The notes below the pieces were generated by a model that worked only from the letters and a program-made list of their open reading frames with translations, did no database searches and was not told where the DNA came from. 64,000 nucleotides of DNA from Apostichopus japonicus. Its lineage: Eukaryota; Echinodermata; Holothuroidea; Aspidochirotida; Stichopodidae. Below, piece after piece: positions 1 to 13,100 of this stretch; within the stretch, counting starts at the first letter, position 1, and every line of letters starts with the position of its first letter. A program made the translations under genes and the position numbers. The stretch spans positions 33,988,898 to 34,052,897 of the forward strand of contig NC_092577.1 of NCBI RefSeq assembly GCF_037975245.1, written 5' to 3'.

Positions 1-3000
1 ATGCAATCAACTTATCATTCATTTTGGTTATCAGTATACCTAAGTGATATTTCATTCTCTGGAAGTGCTCTTTACCCTTTGTAGGCTATATTTAGTGGAT
101 AATATTGAGTGTCAAGCTGACTCGAGATGGATTACTCGTTTGTTCAATGTAGTCATCAGTTGGGTACTGTATACTTTGACACATTGTGAAACACAGGTAT
201 CATGCACAGTATTTGTGTCAGATATACTTTGGTGACAAACTGATTTAAAAAAAAATCCATGTTGGTTGTTAGCCTACTGAGATAAAAAAAAAATATGAAC
301 CCAAAATCTTTGAAAAGAAAAGATGGAGATAACTGTTGGTCAAACTGACTTTTAGTGGAATATTTGTAAGTTCAATATTGCCAACATTTGGCCACTGTAC
401 ACTATGACACAATGTGAAACAAATGTTTGTTTTCAATTGTCAGGTATACATAGAAGACATGCTATAGAATCTATCTGAGTACACTGTGACACATCTTGAC
501 AAATATGTTTGTATTCAATTTTCAGGTATACATAGGAGACATGCTATAGAATCTATCTCAATACACTGCGACAAATTGTGAAACATGTGAGTATTCAATT
601 GTGAGGTATACTTAGAAGACATACTGTAGAACCTATTTGTAAGTTCAATATAGCCAACATTTGGCCACTGTACACTATGACACAATGTGAAAAAAATGTT
701 TGTTTTCAATTGTCAGGTATACATAGAAGACATGCTATAGAATCTATCTGAGTACACTGTGGCACATCATGACAAATATGTTTGTATTCAATTTTCAGGT
801 ATACATAAGAGACATGCTATAGAATCTATCTCAATACACTGCGACAAATTGTGAAACATATGTTAGTATTCAATTGTGAGGTATACTTAGAAGACATACT
901 GTAGAACCTGTTTGTAAGTTCAGTACAGCCAACATTTGGCCACTGTACACTATGACACAATGTGAAACAAATGTTTGTTTTCAATTGTCAGGTATACATA
1001 GAAGACATGCTATAGAATCTATCTCAGTACACATCATGACAAATACATTTGTATTCAATTTTCAGGTATACATAGAAGACATGCTATAGAATCTATCTGA
1101 GTACACTGTGGCACATCATGACAAATATGTTTGTATTCAATTTTCAGGTATACATAGGAGACATGCTATAGAATCTATCTCAATACACTGCGACAAATTG
1201 TGAAACATATGTTAGTATTCAATTGTGAGGTATACTTAGAAGACATACTGTAGAACCTGTTTGTAAGTTCAGTACAGCCAACATTTGGCCACTGTACACT
1301 ATGACACAATGTGAAACAAATGTTTGTTTTCAATTGTCAGGTATACATAGAAGACATGCTATAGAATCTATCTCAGTACACATCATGACAAATACATTTG
1401 TATTCAATTTTCAGGTATACATAGAAGACATGCTATAGAATCTATCTGAGTACACTGTGGCACATCATGACAAATATGTTTGTATTCAATTTTCAGGTAT
1501 ACATAGGAGACATGCTATAGAATCTATCTCAATACACTGCGACAAATTGTGAAACATATGTTAGTATTCAATTGTGAGGTATACTTAGAAGACATACTGT
1601 AGAACCTGTTTGTAAGTTCAGTACAGCCAACATTTGGCCACTGTACACTATGACACAATGTGAAACAAATGTTTGTTTTCAATTGTCAGGTATACATAGA
1701 AGACATGCTATAGAATCTATCTGAGTACACTGTTACACATCTTGACAAATATGTTTGTATTCAATTTTCAGGTATACATAAGAGACATGCTATAGAATCT
1801 ATCTCAATACACTGCGACAAATTGTGAAACATATGTTAGTATTCAATTGTGAGGTATACTTAGAAGACATACTGTAGAACCTGTTTGTAAGTTCAGTATA
1901 CCCAACATTTGGCCACTGTACACTATGACACAATGTGAAACAAATGTTTGTTTTCAATTGTCAGGTATACATAGAAGACATGCTATAGAATCTATCTCAG
2001 TACACATCATGACAAATATGTTTGTATTTAATTTTCAGGTATACATAGAAGACATGCTATAGAATCTATCTGAGTACACTGTTACACATCTTGACAAATA
2101 TGTTTGTATTCAATTTTCAGGTATACAATGGAGACATGCTATAGAATCTATTTCCATACACTGCGGCAAAGTGCATGTTTGTATTCAATTTTCAGGTATA
2201 CATAGGAGACATGCTATCAAGTTAATACTTTCCATTTAACATTGCAGGATGCTAGCCATGACGAAATTGATACAGATATATCAGCAGAATCGGGGCCCAG
2301 TGAAGTAAGTGTGTTTTTTACCCAAATAGTTCTTAGGTAAATTGGAATTTTATCTGTAACATTACCATGGCCTTTTAACATCTCCATGTATAAAGGATAT
2401 TATAGATGGAATGTGGCTGAAAACTTGGGGATATCAAATACAATCAACTTATCATTCATTTTGGTTATCAGTATACCTAAGTGATATTTCATTCTCTGGA
2501 AGTGCTCTTTACCCTTTGTAGGCTATATTTAGTGGATAATATTGAGTGTCAAGCTGACTCGAGATGGATTACTCGTTTGTTCAATGTAGTCATCAGTTGG
2601 GTACTGTATACTTTGACACATTGTGAAACACAGGTATCATGCACAGTATTTGTGTCAGATATACTTTGGTGACAAACTGATTTAAAAAAAAATCCATGTT
2701 GGTTGTTAGCCTACTGAGATAAAAAAAAAATATGAACCCAAAATCTTTGAAAAGAAAAGATGGAGATAACTGTTGGTCAAACTGACTTTTAGTGGAATAT
2801 TTGTAAGTTCAATATTGCCAACATTTGGCCACTGTACACTATGACACAATGTGAAACAAATGTTTGTTTTCAATTGTCAGGTATACATAGAAGACATGCT
2901 ATAGAATCTATCTCAGTACACTGTGACACATCTTGACAAATATGTTTGTATTCAATTTTCAGGTATACATAGGAGACATGCTATAGAATCTATCTCAATA

Positions 3001-6000
3001 CACTGCGACAAATTGTGAAACATGTGAGTATTCAATTGTGAGGTATACTTAGAAGACATACTTTAGAACCTATTTGTAAGTTCAATATAGCCAACATTTG
3101 GCCACTGTACACTATGACACAATGTGAAAAAAATGTTTGTTTTCAATTGTCAGGTATACATAGAAGACATGCTATAGAATCTATCTGAGTACACTGTGGC
3201 ACATCATGACAAATATGTTTGTATTCAATTTTCAGGTATACATAGGAGACATGCTATAGAATCTATCTCAATACACTGCGACAAATTGTGAAACATATGT
3301 TAGTATTCAATTGTGAGGTATACTTAGAAGACATACTGTAGAACCTGTTTGTAAGTTCAGTACAGCCAACATTTGGCCACTGTACACTATGACACAATGT
3401 GAAACAAATGTTTGTTTTCAATTGTCAGGTATACATAGAAGACATGCTATAGAATCTATCTCAGTACACATCATGACAAATACATTTGTATTCAATTTTC
3501 AGGTATACATAGAAGACATGCTATAGAATCTATCTGAGTACACTGTGGCACATCATGACAAATATGTTTGTATTCAATTTTCAGGTATACATAGGAGACA
3601 TGCTATAGAATCTATCTCAATACACTGCGACAAATTGTGAAACATATGTTAGTATTCAATTGTGAGGTATACTTAGAAGACATACTGTAGAACCTGTTTG
3701 TAAGTTCAGTACAGCCAACATTTGGCCACTGTACACTATGACACAATGTGAAACAAATGTTTGTTTTCAATTGTCAGGTATACATAGAAGACATGCTATA
3801 GAATCTATCTGAGTACACTGTTACACATCTTGACAAATATGTTTGTATTCAATTTTCAGGTATACATAAGAGACATGCTATAGAATCTATCTCAATACAC
3901 TGCGACAAATTGTGAAACATATGTTAGTATTCAATTGTGAGGTATACTTAGAAGACATACTGTAGAACCTGTTTGTAAGTTCAGTATACCCAACATTTGG
4001 CCACTGTACACTATGACACAATGTGAAACAAATGTTTGTTTTCAATTGTCAGGTATACATAGAAGACATGCTATAGAATCTATCTCAGTACACATCATGA
4101 CAAATATGTTTGTATTTAATTTTCAGGTATACATAGAAGACATGCTATAGAATCTATCTGAGTACACTGTTACACATCTTGACAAATATGTTTGTATTCA
4201 ATTTTCAGGTATACAATGGAGACATGCTATAGAATCTATTTCCATACACTGCGGCAAAGTGCATGTTTGTATTCAATTTTCAGGTATACATAGGAGACAT
4301 GCTATCAAGTTAATACTTTCCATTTAACATTGCAGGATGCTAGCCATGACGAAATTGATACAGATATATCAGCAGAATCGGGGCCCAGTGAAGTAAGTGT
4401 GTTTTTTACCCAAATAGTTCTTAGGTAAATTGGAATTTTATCTGTAACATTACCATGGCCTTTTAACATCTCCATGTATAAAGGATATTATAGATGGAAT
4501 GTGGCTGAAAACTTGGGGATATCAAATACAATCAACTTATCATTCATTTTGGTTATCAGTATACCTAAGTGATATTTCATTCTCTGGAAGTGCTCTTTAC
4601 CCTTTGTAGGCTTTTTTAGTGGATAATATTGAGTGTCAAGCTGACTCGAGATGGATTACTCGTTTGTTCAATGTAGTCATCAGTTGGGTACTGTATACTT
4701 TGACACATTGTGAAACACAGGTATCATGCACAGTATTTGTGTCAGATATACTTTGGTGACAAACTGATTTTAAAAAAAATCCATGTTGGTTGTTAGCCTA
4801 CTGAGATAAAAAAAAAATATGAACCCAAAATCTTTGAAAAGAAAAGATGGAGATAACTGTTGGTCAAACTGACTTTTAGTGGAATATTTGTAAGTTCAAT
4901 ATTGCCAACAGTTGGCCACTGCACACTATGACACAATGTGAAACAAATGCTTGTTTTCAATTGTCAGGTATACATAGAAGACATGCTATAGAATCTATCT
5001 CAGTACACATCATGACAAATATGTTTGTATTCAATTTTCAGGTATACATAGAAGACATGCTATAGAATCTATCTGAGTACACTGTTACACATCTTGACAA
5101 ATATGTTTGTATTCAATTTTCAGGTATACATAAGAGACATGCTATAGAATCTATCTCAATACACTGCGACAAATTGTGAAACATATGTTAGTATTCAATT
5201 GTGAGATATACTTAGAAGACATACTGTAGAACCTATTTGTAAGTTCAATATTGCCAACAGTTGGCCACTGCACACTATGACACCATGTGAAACAAATGCT
5301 TGTTTTCAATTGTCAGGTATACATAGAAGACATGCTATAGAATCTATCTCAGTACACATCATGACAAATATATTTGTATTCAATTTTCAGGTATACATAG
5401 GAGACACGCTATAGAATCTATCCCAATACACTGCGACACATCATGAAACATATGTTAGTACCCAATTTTCAGGTATACAATGGAGACATGCTATAGAATC
5501 TATCTCCATACACTGCGGCAAAGTGCATGTTTGTATTCAATTTTCAGGTATTCATAGGAGACATGCTATCAAGTTAATACTTTCCATTTAACATTGCAGG
5601 ATGCTAGCCATGACGAAATTGATACAGATATATCAGCAGAATCGGGGCCCAGTGAAGTAAGTGTGTTTTTTACCCAAATAGTTCTTAGGTAAATTGGAAT
5701 TTTATCTGTAACATTACGATGGCCTTTTAACATCTCCATGTATAAAGGATATTATAGATGGAATGTGGCTGAAAACTTGGGGATATCAAATACAATCAAC
5801 TTATCATTCATTTTGGTTATCAGTATACCTAAGTGATATTTCATTCTCTGGAAGTGCTCTTTACCCTTTGTCGGCTATATTTAGTGGATAATATTGAGTG
5901 TCAAGCTGACTCGAGATGGATTACTCGTTTGTTCAATGTAGTCATCAGTTGGGTACTGTATACTTTGACACATTGTGAAACACAGGTATCATGCACAGTA

Positions 6001-9000
6001 TTTGTGTCAGATATACTTTGGTGACAAACTGATTTAAAAAAAAATCCATGTTGGTTGTTAGCCTACTGAGATAAAAAAAAAATTTGAACCCAAAATCTTT
6101 GATAAGAAAAGATGGAGATAACTGTTGGTCAAACTGACTTTTAGTGGAATATTTGTAAGTTCAATATTGCCAACAGTTGGCCACTGCACACTATGACACA
6201 ATGTGAAACAAATGTTTGTTTTCAATTGTCAGGTATACATAGAAGACATGCTATAGAATCTATCTCAGTACACATCATGACAAATACATTTGTATTCAAT
6301 TTTCAGGTATACATAGAAGACATGCTATAGAATCTATCTGAGTACACTGTTACACATCTTGACAAATATGTTTGTATTCAATTTTCAGGTATACATAAGA
6401 GACATGCTATAGAATCTATCTCAATACACTGCGACAAATTGTGAAACATATGTTAGTATTCAATTGTGAGGTATACTTAGAAGACATACTGTAGAACCTA
6501 TTTGTAAGTTCAATATTGCCAACAGTTGGCCACTGCACACTATGACACAATGTGAAACAAATGCTTGTTTTCAATTGTCAGGTATACATAGAAGACATGC
6601 TATAGAATCTATCTCAGTACACATCATGACAAATATATTTGTATTCAATTTTCAGGTATACATAGAAGACATGCTATAGAATCTATCCCAATACACTGCG
6701 ACACATCATGAAACATATGTTAGTACCCAATTTTCAGGTATACAATGGAGACATGCTATAGAATCTATCTCCATACACTGCGGCAAAGTGCATGTTTGTA
6801 TTCAATTTTCAGGTATACATAGGAGACATGCTATCAAGTTAATACTTTCCATTTAACATTGCAGGATGCTAGCCATGACGAAATTGATACAGATATATCA
6901 GCAGAATCGGGGCCCAGTGAAGTAAGTGTGTTTTTTACCCAAATAGTTCTTAGGTAAATTGGAATTTTATCTGTAACATTACCATGGCCTTTTAACATCT
7001 CCATGTATAAAGGATATTATAGATGGAATGTGGCTGAAAACTTGGGGATATCAAATACAATCAACTTATCATTCATTTTGGTTATCAGTATACCTAAGTG
7101 ATATTTCATTCTCTGGAAGTGCTCTTTACCCTTTGTAGGCTATATTTAGTGGATAATATTGAGTGTCAAGCTGACTCGAGATGGATTACTCGTTTGTTCA
7201 ATGTAGTCATCAGTTGGGTACTGTATACTTTGACACATTGTGAAACACAGGTATCATGCACAGTATTTGTGTCAGATATACTTTGGTGACAAACTGATTT
7301 AAAAAAAAATCCATGTTGGTTGTTAGCCTACTGAGATAAAAAAAAAATATGAACCCAAAATCTTTGAAAAGAAAAGATGGAGATAACTGTTAGTCAAACT
7401 GACTTTTAGTGGAATATTTGTAAGTTCAATATTGCCAACAGTTGGCCACTGCACACTATGACACAATGTGAAACAAATGCTTGTTTTCAATTGTCAGGTA
7501 TACATAGAAGACATGCTATAGAATCTATCTCAGTACACATCATGACAAATATGTTTGTATTCAATTTTCAGGTATACATAGAAGACATGCTATAGAATCT
7601 ATCTGAGTACACTGTTACACATCTTGACAAATATGTTTGTATTCAATTTTCAGGTATACATAAGAGACATGCTATAGAATCTATCTCAATACACTGCGAC
7701 AAATTGTGAAACATATGTTAGTATTCAATTGTGAGGTATACTTAGAAGACATACTGTAGAACCTATTTGTAAGTTCAATATTGCCAACAGTTGGCCACTG
7801 CACACTATGACACCATGTGAAACAAATGCTTGTTTTCAATTGTCAGGTATACATAGAAGACATGCTATAGAATCTATCTCAGTACACATCATGACAAATA
7901 TATTTGTATTCAATTTTCAGGTATACATAAGAGACATGCTATAGAATCTCTCCCAATACACTGCGACACATCATGAAACATATGTTAGTACCCAATTTTC
8001 AGGTATACAATGGAGACATGCTATAGAATCTATCTCCATACACTGCGGCAAAGTGCATGTTTGTATTCAATTTTCAGGTATACATAGGAGACATGCTATC
8101 AAGTTAATACTTTCCATTTAACATTGCAGGATGCTAGCCATGACGAAATTGATACAGATATATCAGCAGAATCGGGGCCCAGTGAAGTAAGTGTTTTTTA
8201 CCCAAATAGTTCTTAGGTAAATTGGAATTTTATCTGTAACATTACGATGGCCTTTTAACATCTCCATGTATAAAGGATATTATAGATGGAATGTGGCTGA
8301 AAACTTGGGGATATCAAATACAATCAACTTATCATTCATTTTGGTTATCAGTATACCTAAGTGATATTTCATTCTCTGGAAGTGCTCTTTACCCTTTGTC
8401 GGCTATATTTAGTGGATAATATTGAGTGTCAAGCTGACTCGAGATGGATTACTCGTTTGTTCAATGTAGTCATCAGTTGGGTACTGTATACTTTGACACA
8501 TTGTGAAACACAGGTATCATGCACAGTATTTGTGTCAGATATACTTTGGTGACAAACTGATTTAAAAAAAAATCCATGTTGGTTGTTAGCCTACTGAGAT
8601 AAAAAAAAAATTTGAACCCAAAATCTTTGATAAGAAAAGATGGAGATAACTGTTGGTCAAACTGACTTTTAGTGGAATATTTGTAAGTTCAATATTGCCA
8701 ACAGTTGGCCACTGCACACTATGACACAATGTGAAACAAATGTTTGTTTTCAATTGTCAGGTATACATAGAAGACATGCTATAGAATCTATCTCAGTACA
8801 CATCATGACAAATACATTTGTATTCAATTTTCAGGTATACATAGAAGACATGCTATAGAATCTATCTGAGCACACTGTTACACATCTTGACAAATATGTT
8901 TGTATTCAATTTTCAGGTATACATAAGAGACATGCTATAGAATCTATCTCAATACACTGCGACAAATTGTGAAACATATGATTGTATTCAATTGTGAGGT

Positions 9001-10179
9001 ATACTTAGAAGACATACTGTAGAATCATTTGTAAGTTCAATATAGCCAACATTTGGCCACTGTACACTATGACACAATGTGAAACAAATGTTTGTTTTCA
9101 ATTGTCAGGTATACATAGAAGACATGCTATAGAATCTATCTGAGTACACTGTGGCACCTCATGACAAATATGTTTGTATTCAATTTTCAGGTATACATAG
9201 GAGACATGCTATAGAATCTATCTCAATACACTGCGACTAATTGTGAAACATATGTTAGTATTCAATTGTGAGGTATACTTAGAAGACATACTGTAGAACC
9301 TATTTGTAAGTTCAGTATAGCCAACATTTGGCCACTGTGCACTATGAAACAATGTGAAACAAATGTTTGTTTTCAATTGTCAGGTAAACATAGAAGACAT
9401 GCTATAGAATCTATCTGAGTACACTGTGACACATCTTGATAAATATGTTTGTATTCAATTTTCAGGTATACATAAGAGACATGCTATAGAATCTATCTCA
9501 ATACACTGCGACAAATTGTGAAACATATGTTTGTATTCAATTGTGAGGTATAATTAGAAGACATACTCTAGAACCTATTTGTAAGTTCAATATAGCCAAC
9601 ATTTGGCCACTGTACACTATGACACAATGTGAAACAAATGTTTGTTTTCAATTGTCAGGTAAACATAGAAGACATGCTATAGAATCTATCTCAGTACACA
9701 TCATGACAAATATATTTGTATTCAATTTTCAGGTATACATAAGAGACATGCTATAGAATCTCTCCCAATACACTGCGACACATCATGAAACATATGTTAG
9801 TACCCAATTTTCAGGTATACAATGGAGACATGCTATAGAATCTATCTCCATACACTGCGGCAAAGTGCATGTTTGTATTCAATTTTCAGGTATACATAGG
9901 AGACATGCTATCAAGTTAATACTTTCCATTTAACATTGCAGGATGCTAGCCATGACGAAATTGATACAGATATATCAGCAGAATCGGGGCCCAGTGAAGT
10001 AAGTGTTTTTTACCCAAATAGTTCTTAGGTAAATTGGAATTTTATCTGTAACATTACGATGGCCTTTTAACATCTCCATGTATAAAGGATATTATAGATG
10101 GAATGTGGCTGAAAACTTGGGGATATCAAATACAATCAACTTATCATTCATTTTGGTTATCAGTATACCTAAGTGATAT
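1..10179. repeat. Higher-order tandem array, left part
   Basis: Six complete or nearly complete large units follow one another. Each starts near a conserved segment (about positions 3, 2440, 4528, 5792, 7057 and 8320) and measures roughly 1.26 to 2.44 kb; a seventh starts near 10131 and is cut by the transposon at 10180. Each unit has a conserved leader, a variable number of inner repeats, and a 57-nt exon-like segment. The inner repeats have sub-monomers of about 80, 80 and 112 bp (about 272 bp together) and mostly contain TTCAATTTTCAGGTATAC or CAATTGTCAGGTATAC. Unit length varies with the number of inner repeats. Divergence between units looks very low by eye. The recurrent 63-aa open frame in each leader is a by-product of the repeat: two of the six units lost the AG before it (TAG to TCG) and one has a 3-bp deletion. 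Confidence 0.93.
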
Positions 10180-13100
10180 CCCAGCAAAAAATGTACCCTA
10201 AATTTACCACGGTAAACTACGGTAAATGTGTGGTAAATAGGGTAAATGCGGGGTAAATTTGTGGTAAAGTCAACTGCGGTGTATTTACCACAGTTTTACC
10301 ATGGTATTACCGCGGTAAAACTAGGGTAAAAGTGTGGTACATTTACTACGGTAAATTTACCGCAGTTTTACCATGGTTTTACCGCGGTAAAAATAGGGTA
10401 AAAGTGTGGTACATTTACTACGGTAAATTTACCGCAGTTTTACCATGGTTTTACCGCGGTAAAAATAGGGTAAAATTGTGGTACATTTACTACGGTAAAT
10501 TTACCACAGTTTACCATGGTTTCACCGCGGTAAAAACAGGGTAAAAGTGTGGTACATTTACTACGGTAAATTTACCACAGTTTTACCATGGTTTTACCGC
10601 GGTAAAAATAGGGTAATATTGTGGTACATTTACTACGGTAAATTTACCAGTTTTACCATGGTTTTACCGCGGTAAAACTAGGGTAAAAGTGTGGTACATT
10701 TACTACGGTAAATTTACCACAGTTTTACCACGGTAAAACTTGGGTAAAAGTGTGGTACATTTACCATGGTAAATGTACCACAGTTTTACCAGGGCTTTAC
10801 GACAGGGGGAAAAGTGTGGTAAATTTAGTATAGTGAATTTTACACGCACTATGTACCACTGTAGTCTACAGATACTGTATAGTCTACCATCATAAATGTA
10901 CGAAAGTTACACTGCATTATGTACTGTATAAGTGGTACAGTTTAAAATTCAATGCAAAAGCTGTCAAATTCCAAGCTTCAGCAAGATGGTTCCTACATTT
11001 TATGACAAAATGACTGTTTCAGCAAGATACCAATGAAGTTGGGGAGTCGATCGATGGTTACTTCATTTTACTCGAGCCTCAAGAGTTCAGTGCTTTGCAA
11101 TTAGAAGATTCTTTTTACTTTCTTTATACAGGTAAATAAACAACATGAACAATTTATCTTAGTTTTCCTCAAGATGTTAACTATTTTATTTTCACTTTAA
11201 TGATACCAAACACCTCCATGCAGTGCATATGTACGGTTCCAGCATAAGGAGCAACATTATAGGCTACTATAGAATGCCATGGCAAATATATACCAGTTGA
11301 CAGTTGAGTCATGTAGTGTGTATGTACATTGTCAAGTCAACTGCCTTCCAGTGATTGGGCTTACACTCATAAGAAATACTTATAACATTTACTATCATTA
11401 CATTAAAACATGGCATTCAGTCTGTAAATTCATGTCCTGGCCATTCCAAAACAAAGCTATAATTCTCAAATGGTATTTCTAAACATTTACTCTTAACCTC
11501 ATATGGATAAAATGCTATCAGTTCTGAGTACATTCCTTTCTTGTAATATTTGGCTAGATTATCTTTTACGTCTGTATCAAATTTAGAGAAAGAACTCATT
11601 TGTAAATCATGTCCAATAATAACAGAAAAAAAAGAATGTGCAATATCTGATGAATGGTCATGAATTGCTATTAATGACTGAATTGAAGCAAAGTTTCCTT
11701 TCCTTAAGGAAACCACAGAATCATTTTGTTTGACTTTGCTGCTGTAGGACTGTGAATGAAACAACCTTTTGTTGAGAACAAATCTTTTGAAACACTTGAC
11801 ATGAGAATGCAAATAAGCTAGTGGGATAATTTCAATTAAAGCAGCCTTTTCCATATCAGTAAGGTACCTGACAATTGGAGTTCCTAATCCAGTACATTCA
11901 TCTGCAACCAGATAAGCTTTTTCAATATATTTACAACCTCGTTGAGAGAAAGATGAGTACAACTTCTGAGTTTCTTCTGTTGCCGAAGAAAGGTGTACAG
12001 TTGCCAGGCTGTCCAACTTGTTAAATATCAATGAATTTTTCATTATTTGTTTAGCAATACCTTTTGTTCCTTTAAAGAAGCTTTTAATCCTTTGGTTGTT
12101 GTCTTCAAAGGCAAATGCAGATGATGCCCATAGGGGACCCCAATTCAGAACATACTGACTCAAATGTGTCAGCTGATGAACATTATAAGAAATGTGTTCT
12201 AGGCCATACAAATCCTGCATTTGGATAACAAATTTCAAAAGTGCACATTTACTATCTTGAATCATTTTTGTTGTAACAGTGGATGACCCAAGACTGTATA
12301 TGGCATACACTAATAACCACCAATGTGTTAGGAAGCGAGCAGGAAGCAGCCCACACAAAATTACTGGCGAGTACAGCAGGAAATTTTTCCACTCTGTTGC
12401 TTTCCAAAACTTTCTATCCAAAAGAGATCTTGGAAGACGAGATGCCTCACAAGGAGGTTTAATCTTCAACAAACGACTGGATATTTCTTGAACGTGACGG
12501 CCTAAATAAAATGGACCATGATGGTAGGAAGTATCAAACCATAGCTTTCCAAATTGTCGAACAACACCTAAAATTACAGAATGCATGTAATCTGGCACAC
12601 AACCATCTATTGCATTAAACCTTGGGAGGAGACACAATATTGAAGGACCTTTAACACCTTTAACAATTTTCCCTGTCTCTACAGCTTCCTTAGCATTTTG
12701 AAGAGTACCTTCCTTAGTCCTTCTTTCAACTCTCCCTTCCACTGGATAAACCCTTGTTACACCATGACCTCTATTGACAGAGACACCTTCATGTAAACAA
12801 AGGCCACAGCCATGAGAGCCATTGAATTGGTGAATATTTTGTAACGCACATCTAGCAACGGCATCACAAGAAGAAACTGCTGAGTAAACCCTTCCGTGTT
12901 TGTTTTTCCATACAATTCCATCTGTTCCTAATTTCCTAAGCTCCTCTACAAATGGTCTAAGAAACATATCCATACGAGGCTTGTCATTGCCAATCCAAAT
13001 TCCACAAAGAAGAATATGCTTTGCTCTTATGTGTTTTGGTAATTCGTTAATTATAACTTGTATAGTCCAGATGGAAGTTTTGGAGGATTTAAATAGCGGT

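Noticed and set aside
44-10100. A 63-aa open frame repeated in most array units
   Set aside because: It sits in the repeat leader, the acceptor-like TAG before its core is mutated to TCG in some copies, and it has no recognisable domain. Identity reflects unit duplication, not selection on protein.
1-10179. CRISPR array
   Set aside because: The repeats are long, degenerate and contiguous without unique spacers, and the genome is eukaryotic.
10332-10544. 70-aa frame with repeated WYIYYGKF
   Set aside because: Translation of the GGTAAA subterminal repeat.
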